Assembly (NCBI RefSeq): GCF_033115175.1
Contig: NC_084844.1
Span: 36,985,885 to 37,049,884 of the forward strand
DNA: 64,000 bases
From: Lepus europaeus
Taxonomy: Eukaryota; Chordata; Mammalia; Lagomorpha; Leporidae
Reading direction: 5' to 3'
Shown: piece after piece, positions 43,176 to 53,010 of the stretch
Layout of the letters: each line of letters opens with the position of its first letter
Numbering within the stretch: the first letter of the stretch is position 1
Position numbers and translations under genes: made by a program
The notes under the pieces: generated by a model
The model's input: only the letters and a program-made list of their open reading frames with translations
Told to the model about the DNA's origin: nothing
The model's database searches: none

Positions 43176-43227
43176 TACCCACTCCTCAGTGCTGTCCTTA
43201 CTTCTGCACACGTGTGGGTGGGAGGGA

Positions 43228-43252
43228 GCGGGGTGGGGTGGGGTGGTGGCGC
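43228..43252 (+). repeat. (GGGGT)n microsatellite
   Basis: 'gcggggtggggtggggtggt'; four G runs with one-base loops, a potential quadruplex. Confidence 0.8.
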
Positions 43253-43869
43253 TGTTGCAACAGGTGCGGAGACATTTAGCCGGGAGCATGGAAGCCGCCA
43301 GGTGATGGGAGTTGCGGCGATGATTATGTGATTCAAATCCCGGAACGGCTTTCACGAGGCAGAGAAGTGACCAGAAGCAGGAATGCGACCAGCGGGAGAC
43401 TCAGGCAGATAGCAGATAGCTCGTTTTAACAGGACCTCAGAGGTGGCACAGGGCCCCTGAGAGGTAGTGAGCTCCCTGTCACGGCAGGAATGCAAGCACT
43501 CAGTTGGCTGTTAGATAGGCTGTTGCACAGGGGTTGCCTGCAGAGGATGTTAAGGTTGGGTTGATGGTTTCTGACCCCCGCTATTACTCTGTAAAAGAGG
43601 AGGGAGCTCAGAGGTCCAGCCAGTGGGGTGGGGTGGGCAGGAGTGCAGCTGCATGGTGCTGCCCCGTTGGTGCCCGGGCAAGTCTTGTGCTTTGGGGTCT
43701 AGCTCTGCAGGCATTTCCCTATGTTTCCAATCATCTTGGAGCCTGAACCCAAGTCCTGGTGCAGCCGGCCCCTGGGTCTTGGAGACCTGGGCTGGGAGAG
43801 GGGAGGACAGGTGAAGGTGTGGCTCCTCCACCGCCGGCCCGGTGCTGCTGTGGGAAGAACAAAGGAAGC

Positions 43870-43935
43870 GTGGACTTTGGAGCCTTGGTTCAGGCTCTGC
43901 CTCAGCCACTTGGCTGTGTGGCTTTGGACAGTCCC
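43870..43935 (+). mobile_element. MIR SINE remnant (plus), left part
   Basis: 'gtggactttggagccttggt', 'tgcctcagccacttggctgt', 'gtggctttggacag'. Continues after the inserted CCCT run and SINE at 44238-44285 ('ttctttaacttctctgatcc'). Confidence 0.7.
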
Positions 43936-43962
43936 TCCCTCCCTCCCTCCCTCCCTTCCTTC
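43933..43962 (+). repeat. (CCCT)n microsatellite
   Basis: About six CCCT units between the MIR and the SINE; likely the decayed purine block of the minus-oriented SINE. Confidence 0.75.
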
Positions 43963-43963
43963 T

Positions 43964-44240
43964 CAGAATTACAGAGAGAGATCTTCCATCTGCAGATTCA
44001 CTCCCCAGATGGCTGCAACAGCCAGGGCTGGGCCAAGCCAAAGCCGGGAGCTGGGAGCTTCTCCCAGGCCTCCCATGTGAGTAGCAGGGACCCAAGCACT
44101 TGGACCGGTCTCTGCTGCTTTTCCTAGGCTGTTAGCAGGGAGCTGAATCAAAAGTGGAGTAGCTGGACTCGAACTGGCACCTGCTTGGGATACCGGCATT
44201 ACAGGCCACGACTTTACCCGCTACGCTACAATGCTGGCAG
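43964..44240 (-). mobile_element. C-repeat SINE (minus) inside MIR
   Basis: 'cagaattacagagagagatc' to 'gctacgctacaatgctggca'. Confidence 0.88.
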
Positions 44241-44285
44241 TTTCTTTAACTTCTCTGATCCTAAATGTTTTCATCTGATCAAGGA

Positions 44286-45336
44286 GCCATTGCCTGTCTT
44301 TCCAGGCTTTCTGCAGAATGGCAGCATCAGGTGTCGAGCCTGGCAGGTGCTCGGGAAACTGCAAATGAACCTCCTGAAAATCGTTCCTCACCACCCTGGG
44401 AAGACAATGGCCTGCGCTGGGCGCCGGGTGCCAGGTGCTGGGTGCCTGCTTCCTACTGCTCGTGTCCCCTGCCAACCCTTATCTCCTTCTGAGAGCGGGG
44501 AATGCAGACTCCTGGGTCCAGAGCTAGTTGGGCCATGGGAGGCAGCCAAGCCAGCGCAGGGTCCCGCTCTGGGCGTGGTGGGTGCGGCTGGAGGGCAGCC
44601 GGACACCTTTTCTGGCTGTCAGTCCTGTCTGTCCGTTCCTGCAGCGGCGGAGCTGGGGGTTTCCTCACTCCCAGTTTCCCAGCTGTGTCCCCAGGGCCCT
44701 GGCTCATTTCCTTGTGTGTTCCGCCCAGAGATTCCCCACGTAACCGCCGGCCCAGCCCATCATGGAGAAAAAAAAATGAAATCTCATTCATTAAAGGCTA
44801 TTGATTTTCTTCCAGATTTGCTGTGAGGACACTTTGGGGCTCCGGTATCCCTGCTCGCTCCCACCTTCAGCCCCTGCACTATTCCCCTAGCCTCAGCCGG
44901 GAAGCAGAGCGGGGCTGGGGTAGCAGGTGGCACGGAGAGCAGTTGGGCCGCAGGTCTGGGGAGAGACCTGTGTGGCTGGCCCGTCTTCCTGCAGGGCTGG
45001 GGCAGAGGGCTGTCTGCCTGTGTCTGCCCGTGGTGTCTTTGGGCTGTGTGTGTGTCTCCATGGTGGGCAGCTGGCCTTGATGTTGAATTCCGTGCCTGGG
45101 AGCCAGTGAGCCTGGAGATGGGGCTTGATTTGGGACAGGCCCCTGGGGCGCAGGGCTGCTGCTCCCTGAAGGGGGTGCAGGCTTCTCTGCCCCCTCCCCC
45201 CCACCCCATCTCTGTGGCATCTTGGAAATGAGACCCCCCCTGCTGATGTTAACGGCGGGGGGGCATTAGATTTGGAGTTTGGGGTGTTGGTAGAAGATTC
45301 CAAACCTCATGGGAGGATCTGAATTCTTTACTCAAC
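44286..45336. other. Intergenic, mostly unique
   Basis: About 1 kb of unique sequence. 44765-44820 is a small A/T-rich island ('gaaatctcattcattaaagg', 'ctattgattttcttccag') in G/C-rich flanks, possibly conserved non-coding DNA. Confidence 0.4.
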
Positions 45337-45622
45337 TTAATTTTTATGACGTTTATTTATTTGAAAGGCAGAGTAACAGAGAGAGAGGTCTTCCATTCTC
45401 TGGTTTACTCCCCAAATGGCTGCAATGACCAGGGCTGGGTCAGGCTAAAGCCAGGAGCCAGGTCTCCCACATAGGTGCAGGGGCCCAAGGACTTGGGCCA
45501 TCTTTCGCTTCCCAGTGGCATTGGCAGTGAGCTGGATCAGAAGGGAGCAGCCAGGACATGAACTGACGCCCATGTGGGATGCAGGCGTTGCAGGTGTAGC
45601 TCATCTTAACTAAAGAGCCCCA
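45337..45622 (-). mobile_element. C-repeat SINE (minus)
   Basis: 'gacgtttatttatttgaaag' to 'taactaaagagcccc'. Confidence 0.85.
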
Positions 45623-46000
45623 GGGTGGGGGTGTGTTCAGCATTGAATGGGCACACACTGGCCTGGTAGGCTCTGAGAGAGAGGCTAAGAGAGAAGCCTG
45701 GGCAGTGCAGGGGCCCCAAAGGTGGGCCTGGAACGGGGGACATTTGTGTCTGCCCGGGTCATGGTTCTGGGGTGATGTTTAAATGTCGAGGTTAGCTTTA
45801 ACAGGGGACAAAGTCACAGAGGCCCTTTGGCCTTCATGAGGTGGGCAGCCTGGGGTCTGGCTAGGGGCTAATGATGTCCCTGGGCCCAGCTGCTGGCGTC
45901 GAGGTCAGCTGGGTGTGGGAGTGGTTTCTAAGCCAGCTAAGATGCTCCATCCAATGCTGAACACACCCCTACCTGGGAAGTGTATTGTGTTTTTTTGTTT

Positions 46001-46036
<36 letters not shown>

Positions 46037-46336
46037 ACAGGCAGAGTTAGAGACAGAGAGAAAGGTCTTCCTTCCATTGGTTCACCCCCCAAATGGCCGC
46101 TACGGCCGGCGTGCTGCGCCGATCCAAAGCCAGGAGCCAGGTGCTTCCTCCTGGTCTCCCATGTGGGTGCAGGGCCCAAGCATTTGGGCCATCCTCTACT
46201 GCACTCCCGGGCCACAGCAGAGAGCTGGCCTGAAAGAGGAGCAACCGGGACAGAAATGGCGCCCCGACCAGGACTAGAACCTGGAGTACCGGCGCCACAG
46301 GCGGAGGATTAGCCAAGTGAGCCGTGGCGCTGGCCT
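46001..46336 (-). mobile_element. C-repeat SINE (minus), long subfamily
   Basis: 34-base T run, 'gacaggcagagttagagaca', end 'caagtgagccgtggcgctgg'. Confidence 0.93.
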
Positions 46337-46339
46337 GTT

Positions 46340-46620
46340 TTGTGTGTTTTTAGAATTATATTTTCATCTACAGAGAGGGGAGGAGAGAGATCCCCATCCA
46401 CTGGTTCATTCCCCAGATGTTTACAATGGCCAGGGCTGGGCCAGGCAGAAGCCAGGACCTTGGTGACAGTGGCCCAAGTACTCGCCCCGCGTTCCACTGC
46501 CTTTCCAGGCACTTCAGCAGGGAGCTGGATCGGAAGCAGAGCACCTGGGACTGGAAGTGGCAGCCCAGTATGGGATGCACGTGTTCTAAGCAGCGGCTCC
46601 ATGAGTGGCGCCAGCACGCC
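46340..46620 (-). mobile_element. C-repeat SINE (minus), old
   Basis: 'gaattatattttcatctaca', 'ccactggttcattccccaga', 'tgggatgcacgtgttctaag'. Confidence 0.75.
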
Positions 46621-46829
46621 CGCCCTGGAGGCCATCTTGGTGCAGACCTGAGGGGTGAGGTGCATCCCCAGGCATGTGCCTTGCCCGAGGCCTCCCTGTG
46701 GCCCCCTGCCACAGCCTTGCACAGGGTTATCATGTGAGTTCACGCATAGGCTCACGTGTTCTTCCTGCTGGGGACCTGGAAGCGGCTCTCTGGGTTCCAG
46801 GGACAGGCCAGATTTATGGTGCTGGGAGA

Positions 46830-47105
46830 AATATTTAGGCCTGAGACAGTTTGGTTGTGTTAATTATGGAAATCTAAAGATAATCTATATTTAATGCTGA
46901 ATTTTGTCAAATTTGCTAAAGAATTAGGGGAGCGTGTGCAAACAGTGACACTTCAATGAAGAACAAGGTGCAATTAAACTCTGAAATTTACAGTGGAATA
47001 ATTGGAGAGCATGACAAATACAGTTATCAGCAGCAACTAATTAGGGGTCTGCTCGAGGTTTCTGGGCTTGATTAATCTTGCCTGGATGCTAATAAGTTAT
47101 GTGGG
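46830..47105. promoter_or_regulatory. Candidate enhancer, A/T-rich island with many homeobox-type motifs
   Basis: A 270-base A/T-rich block free of recognised repeats between G/C-rich flanks. Motifs: TTAATTA (46860), GAATTAG (46921), CAATTAAA (46971), palindromic CTAATTAG (47037-47044), TTGATTAATC (47068-47077) and GATAATC/TTATCAG (GATA type). No ORF. It resembles a vertebrate conserved non-coding element; in human the neighbouring developmental gene is LHX1, so a link is possible (inference). Confidence 0.45.
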
Positions 47106-48057
47106 GCAGATGGGACTGGGTTGGCGCCCGCCTCCTTCCCACCCCTCTGGAGAGCACTTGGGGAGGAGAATGTGACCCAACCTGCCTGTCTCTCTGTACA
47201 GCCTGGGCTCCAGGGGAGCCTGGGGGCGCCCCACTCCTATGTCAAGAGCCCCCCTTTTCAACTGGGGATCGTGTGGACACGTGGTGCCGTCCCTGCTCAG
47301 GTATCCTGGGCTCTCACTGGTTGGTAAGTTCTACTTGGTGTCTCACTTGAGGCTTGCTGGGACTGGGGGAGACAAGATGGAAGCTGAGGTTTGGGGGTCT
47401 CGCTGTGCCTCCGTGGGTCACCTTGGTTCCTTTGCTAGGAAGTAGCTCAGTGTTGACCCCGCCTCCCCTTCCCGCCTGGCCAGCCCAGGCCTCCCCAGCC
47501 AGGCCTCTGCAACCTTCATTGCTGGTGACTGTGGCCAAGCCACAGTTCCACGGCTGGAATCCTGACCCAGCTGTAGTGTGGCCAGCGTCCACCCCCTCCG
47601 TCTGTCTCTGCCACCCTGTCCCTTCCCTGGCGCCCAGCCTGGGAGGGGCCTCCCTCTGCCAGTCCCCTCTTCCTCAGCACTTCTCCTGCGGGGGCCCCGG
47701 GGCACACGGTGGGGTCTCCTGCCAGCCTCATCTCGGGGCTGCCAATCAGGGTCAGATCTCCCAGCAGAGGGGCTGCTGAGGATGGGGCAGGGGTGCGGCG
47801 GTCAGAGAGCAGGGGCCCTCAGGTGCCGCCCTTGGCTTCTAGGCCTGGCGGCCTCCTCCTGGGAGGAGGGGGGTGGCTTCTCTCAGTATGCAGAGCTGCT
47901 CGGTCTTGTTTGCTCCTGTGTCGGGGACATCACCACCTCTGTGTGACTATCTCCCTTTAGGTCAAGAGCAGGGGGCCGGGCAGGCCGCAGGGCGAGGGCT
48001 CCCTCGCCACGCCAGCTCTCCTTTTCCTTTCTTAATTAAAAAAAAAAAAAGGTTTAT
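47106..48057. other. Intergenic, unique G/C-rich sequence
   Basis: No gene or repeat recognised. Confidence 0.4.
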
Positions 48058-48375
48058 TGGGGCCAACGCTGTGGCTCACTTGGTTAATCCTCTGCCTGCG
48101 GTGCCGGCATCCCATATGGGTGCTGGGTTCTAGTCCTGGTTGCTCCTCTTCCAGTCCAGCTCTCTGCTGTGGCCCGGGAAGGCAGTGGAGGATGGCCCAA
48201 GTGCTTGGGCCCTGCACCCGCATGGGAGAGCAGGAAGGGGCACCTGGCTCCTGGCTTTGGATCGGCGCAGCACACCAGCCGCAGCGGCCATTTGGGGGGT
48301 GAACCAATGGAAGGAAGACCTTTCTCTCTGTCTCTCTCCCTCACTGTCTAACTCTGCCTGTCAAATAAAAAAGAA
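48058..48375 (+). mobile_element. C-repeat SINE (plus), long subfamily
   Basis: Head 'ggggccaacgctgtggctca', tail 'gtcaaataaaaaagaagg'. Preceded by a 12-base A run at 48040. Confidence 0.92.
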
Positions 48376-48681
48376 GGTTTATTTTATTGATTTGGAAGGC
48401 AGAGACACAGATTAAGACACAGGCAGAGAGAGCTCCCATCTGCAGGTTCACTCCCCAGACAGCCAGGGCAGGACCAGGCTGAAACCAGCAGCCCCGAATT
48501 CCATCTGAGCTCCCACATGGTGGCGAGGACCCAACCTGTTGGGCCCTCACCTGCTGCCTCCCATGGTGCACGTTGGCAGGAAGCTGGCATCGGGAGCCAA
48601 GCCAGGATGTGAACCTAGGTGCTCTGATACGGACGCAGGTGTCCCAAACTGCAGCTTAACCGGGGGCCCAGCGCCTGCCCC
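48376..48681 (-). mobile_element. C-repeat SINE (minus), older subfamily
   Basis: 'ggtttattttattgatttgg' to 'ggcccagcgcctgcccc'; forms a tail-to-tail inverted pair with the preceding plus copy. Confidence 0.85.
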
Positions 48682-48919
48682 TTGCCTACCTTCTTGCAAT
48701 GCCAGGACTCTGACAGAGGAGCCTGGGGGAGGAGCCAGAGCTTATGATTTCCACTGCCCCACCCCCTCTGCACTCAGGGAGACCCAGCAGCTTGAGGCCT
48801 GATGTGCTGTGGTAAGCCAAGGGCTTTGCCAAGTCCATGGCGAGGCTGGAGGTGTTGCTGTCACTAACGAGCGACGGCGTGCTGACAGGCGGTGCCTCCA
48901 CCTGTCTCCTTGACATTGA

Positions 48920-49235
48920 ACAAACAGTATGCTTAAGGTGGGAATCTGATCGTGTCCTGTCCCTGCTCAGAGACCTTCGATGGCTCCCTATTGCCTCCAG
49001 GATAAAGTGCTGACGTCTTGGCCTCATGAGCAGAGCTATGCGTGGTGTCCTGTACCTGGTGCCCACCTCCTTTGGGGCCTTCTTTGCTCTGCCCCACAAA
49101 CTCTCCTAACCCCCACAGTCTGCAGGCTTCCCTTCTACTCCCATCCCCACATCACCTTTTGGGAGGCCCAGCTCCTGTCTTTGTCGCCTCCTTCCAAAGT
49201 TCAGCCCCCTGATGTACCTCTTGGGCCCTTGCGTC
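48920..49235 (+). mobile_element. L2 LINE remnant (plus)
   Basis: 'gaatctgatcgtgtcctgtc', 'cttcgatggctccctattgc', 'ctccaggataaagtgctgac', 'gtcttggcctcatgagcaga' follow the L2 3' region. Confidence 0.75.
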
Positions 49236-50220
49236 TGTGCCAGCATCCTCCGCCAGAGGGCGCCCGACACTGCAGGCGCCGGCGAACGGACCCCAGAGCT
49301 GGCAGCCAGCAGCCAGCGGCTTCCCTGTGCGGCTGCCTGTGCCAGGCTGTCCCCCGGCCTGGTGTCCTTACGGCGGGACTTCGTGGTTGCAGAATGTGTG
49401 GGAGAGGGTGTATTTCGTTCCCTGCTCTGCAGAGCCGACACCCAGGAGGTGTGGGGGACGGTGCGCGGTGCCGAGCCCGCCAGTGCCCCGAGCTGCTGTG
49501 GCATTCCGCGTTTGCAGAGCAGGGAGCACACTTTGACCGGGGCTGTGTCTCAGAGACTGGCAGGTCACAGAGGCGGAGGGCATGGGACGATCCGCGCTCA
49601 CAGGTTTGCTGAGGGCGATGGGGCCGGGGTGGGGTGGGGGCTGGGACCTGAACCCTGACCTCCATGACCTCCGGGCTGGTGTCTTTTCCTCCGCTCCAGT
49701 TTTCCTGAGCATCCCAGGTCGTGGTCTGCTCAGTCCCTGCCGTTGTCACAGTCCCTGGCTCCCACCCCGATTCCCCGCGCCCTTCTAAGCCCCAGCTCTC
49801 TGCCTAAAATGCACAAGCCACACTCATCCATTTCTCCTTGGGTTACCAGAGCCCTCCCCAGGGATGGACCCCCTGCCAACCTGGCACTCTTGGTCTGCCC
49901 TATGGGGGCTTGGAGGTGGAATCCAAACACCTGCAGGTCTCCCCCAACCCCAGATAGAGGGTCTAGGGTCTCCTTCCTCAGCGCCTCCAACCTTTGCAGC
50001 TGCTGGGAGCCATGGCTCTGTCACCATGGCAACGCGGACCCACCACCTGCAGGGCCAGGCCTGTGACCTCACTTAGGATGATTACCTTTGGCAAATAAAA
50101 TAACTGTGTTAATAGAGAGGCTGTTCGTCCTCACCCCCAAGTCCCCCCAGTCTCCCCTGGTCCGCCGGACCCCTCACTCTGTAATAAGTTGTTGACTGAC
50201 CGTGGCTGCTGCTGCTGCCT
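49236..50220. other. Intergenic, unique G/C-rich sequence
   Basis: No gene or repeat recognised apart from a CTCF-like motif at its left edge. Confidence 0.4.
49250..49263 (+). promoter_or_regulatory. CTCF-like motif
   Basis: CCGCCAGAGGGCGC matches the CTCF core at 13 of 14 positions. Confidence 0.5.
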
Positions 50221-50492
50221 TTTTTTTTTTTTTTTAAAGATTTATTTATTTGAAAGGCAGAGTTACAGGGAGGCAGAGAGAGAGGGAGAGAGGTCTTCCA
50301 TCCACTGGTTCACTCCCTAAATGGGTGCAATGGCTGGAGCTGGGCTGATCTGAAGCCAGTGACAGGGACCCCAATCCTCGGGCCACCACCTGCTGCCTCC
50401 CAGGGTGAGCATTAGTAGAGGAGCTGGGACTCAAACCCAGGTGCTCCCCTGTGGGGTGTGGCCGTGTTCACGGCTGCACCAGTGCCCACCCC
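50221..50492 (-). mobile_element. C-repeat SINE (minus)
   Basis: 'taaagatttatttatttgaa' to 'gcaccagtgcccacccc'. Confidence 0.85.
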
Positions 50493-50599
50493 TGCCCCGG
50501 TCGGCCCTCGCCTCTCGCTCTGCAGCCAGTAACGTCACTCACCCTGTCTTCCTTGGGTGCATGTTTGCACCTCGGCCAGCTGGGCCTCCCCAGCTCTTA

Positions 50600-50740
50600 T
50601 CCTACGCTCTGTTTGTTGAGGGCTCACTGTGCATTGCACACTTAACACAAACCTGGGCAAAATGGTCCAGTCAGGTCGCACACTTCAGGTGGCTTGCCGG
50701 GGGCCACATAGCTGGGTGGAGCCAGGAGTCAAACCAAGGT
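50600..50740 (-). mobile_element. MIR-like remnant (minus)
   Basis: 'ggtggcttgccgggggccac', 'atagctgggtggagccagga', 'gtcaaaccaaggttggcctg' matches the complement of the MIR 5' part. Confidence 0.55.
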
Positions 50741-51149
50741 TGGCCTGACCTCCCTGCTGGGCCTATGGGTGTGCCTGTGTGTGTGTGTGTGTGATGGGAG
50801 GGAGGGAGAGATGGAGCCAGTGAGCCATGAGCCTGGCTGAGCAAGAGCCAGGTGCAGGCTTCAGACCCGGCATGGGGCCTCCGCCGGGTCTAGGGGTGCC
50901 CCAGCCCCTGCTGGGAGTCGAAGCTCTTGTTGATCGTGGCTAAGCCGGGGCCCAGGGGCGCTCTCATGCTGTGACCCAGCCGAGCTTTCCGAGTGAGGGG
51001 CCTGGCTTCCCCTCGCTGGATCCTGGGGTCTCTGTGGCGAGATGCCACGTGTTAGTCTGAGAGTTCTTCCTAGAGGTGAGGCCCAGGCTGCAGACCCCTC
51101 CTCTCCTGCTCCCGCCTCTCCCAGGCCCGGCTGGGGAATCTTTCTGCCA

Positions 51150-51240
51150 AGGGCCATTTGGATATTTATAGCATCATTCCCGGGCTATACGAAATTATCG
51201 ACTTAAAAATCAGCCCGCTATGGATTCACTGAATTTCGAG
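51150..51240. promoter_or_regulatory. Candidate conserved non-coding element
   Basis: A/T-rich island with 'ggatatttatagcatcattc', 'gctatacgaaattatcgact' and 'taaaaatcagcccgctatgg' in G/C-rich flanks; no repeat and no ORF recognised. Confidence 0.35.
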
Positions 51241-51348
51241 TCCCCCCTGGGAGTCGTCTTGGCAGGGCCAGCCCCAGTGACGTTTCTCCGCGCTGCAAGG
51301 AGCTGCCCTCCGACGGCGTGGCGGCAGAGGCCGCGCTGCCCGGAAGGC

Positions 51349-51362
51349 ACACTAGGTGGCGC
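51349..51362 (+). promoter_or_regulatory. CTCF-like motif
   Basis: ACACTAGGTGGCGC matches the CTCF core at 13 of 14 positions. Confidence 0.5.
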
Positions 51363-53004
51363 TCGGACACCGGCCAAGCCCCCTGAGCGCCCGGCAGCCC
51401 CGCGGCCAGAGGGCAGGGCGGCTGTGGCTCCTGGGATCTGACCCCCGGGGCTACATGGGGGAGCTGGGATGTGGGCAGCTCAGCCTTGCTCCTCCCACTC
51501 ACCCCCGACTCCTAGTCCTTCCCGGGCCCCTGTGGCAGTGGGGTGAGGGCAGGGAAGGGGGAGGGGCGCCGAGGAGGGAAGACTGGACCCTCCCCCAGAG
51601 AGCCCTACACAGGTGAGAGCTTGGGGGATTGTGACGCCTCCAGCTAGGCCTGCAGAAGGCCGTGGGGATGCTGGGCGGGCACAAGCCCGCAGCCCGCAGC
51701 CCTGGCCTCAGGGTTTTGGCCTTATTTTTAGCTGTGTCTTAGCCCCAGGACTTCTCTGTGAGGCAGGAAGTGCCAGCTCTGCTCTCAGAGGAGCAAGGAC
51801 CCTAGAATGCCGGCACCAGCCGGGAGCCCCCCTGCCCTGCCGGCCGGCCAGCCTGCCCGCGGGCCCAGCGGACGCTCAGCAATGTTGGTCATGAGTGCCC
51901 AGAGCTGAGAGCCGAGCCCCAGAGCCCACGCACCCTAGGGCTTGCTCCTGGGGCTGGGGGTCCCCAGCACCCCTGGGGGAGGGGGAGGTCAAGGGGCGCC
52001 CTTGCTGCAGGACTGCTTTTCCATCTGTCTGTTGCCTCCTTCCCTCCTGTCTGGTACAGGTAGGGAGACTGAGGCCAGGTCCCGGAGCATGGGGAGTAGG
52101 GGGGAATTGCGTTCCCAGCCCCCTTGGGGGGCCTGAGGTTCCCAGGGCTGGCTTGAGGGGTGCGGGGGTCAGGAGAGAGGCAACAGGTGAGGCCTGGGAG
52201 GCAGGAGCTTCCGTGGAGTCTGCAGCTTGCCACTTGATTCCGAGAGTCTCCTGCCGTCGCCAAGTCCTGCTTTGCCATCTGTAAACCAGGCGTCGTAGCC
52301 ACGGCTCCCTCCTGGGACTGCTGGGAAGCTGCGCCCACACCTGGCGTCTAAGGAGCTGTGCGCTGTGTGGGTGCCGCTGTGTTGTCCTGCGCAGATCCGC
52401 TCCCCTTCCTGCAGTCTAGGGCTCCCGGGCTGACAATGGCTCCTTCACACCTGCCCCGGCCCCCTCCACTGGGCCCTGTCGTGGGGGTCACACCCATGTG
52501 GAGTGCCTGGGGAGAGACGGCCATGCATGAGGGTGCCTGTGCCTGTGCTGGCGTGAAAGAGCCCTGCGTCTGTGCGCCGTCCCTCACGGCCCCCCTGAGC
52601 CCAGGGGAGCCGCCAGGCGGCTGTGCGGCCCCTGGCACTCCATGGCAGGCACCGTGGCTCTGGTGGAGGTGTGGAGAAGGCCAGGTTCCTGCTGAGAACT
52701 GCTTCTCTCCAAAGGCCTTCGGGAAGTCAGGAAATAAATCTCACTTGGAGGCCGAGATGGGACAGACCCTTCCCCCACCCCCGCCTCCGAGCTGGGGGCT
52801 GGGCAGGGTTGCCCACCACAGGGGCCAGGGGTCTCACGCCCCCATGTGCATCATCTTCCCCATGCACTGCCCTGCACCAGATCCGCCGCGGCCTGGCCTA
52901 ATTCCTGCTACCAAGCTACAGAAGAACAGTAACAGGGCTGGGCTCTGTCCCAGGGGTTTTGTTTGCTCTGAAAATGACTGCATTGCAGCTGAGGGGATGG
53001 GTTC
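51363..53004. other. Intergenic, unique G/C-rich sequence
   Basis: 1.6 kb between the CTCF-like motif and the minisatellite. No gene or mobile element recognised. Confidence 0.4.
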
Positions 53005-53010
53005 GTAGAC

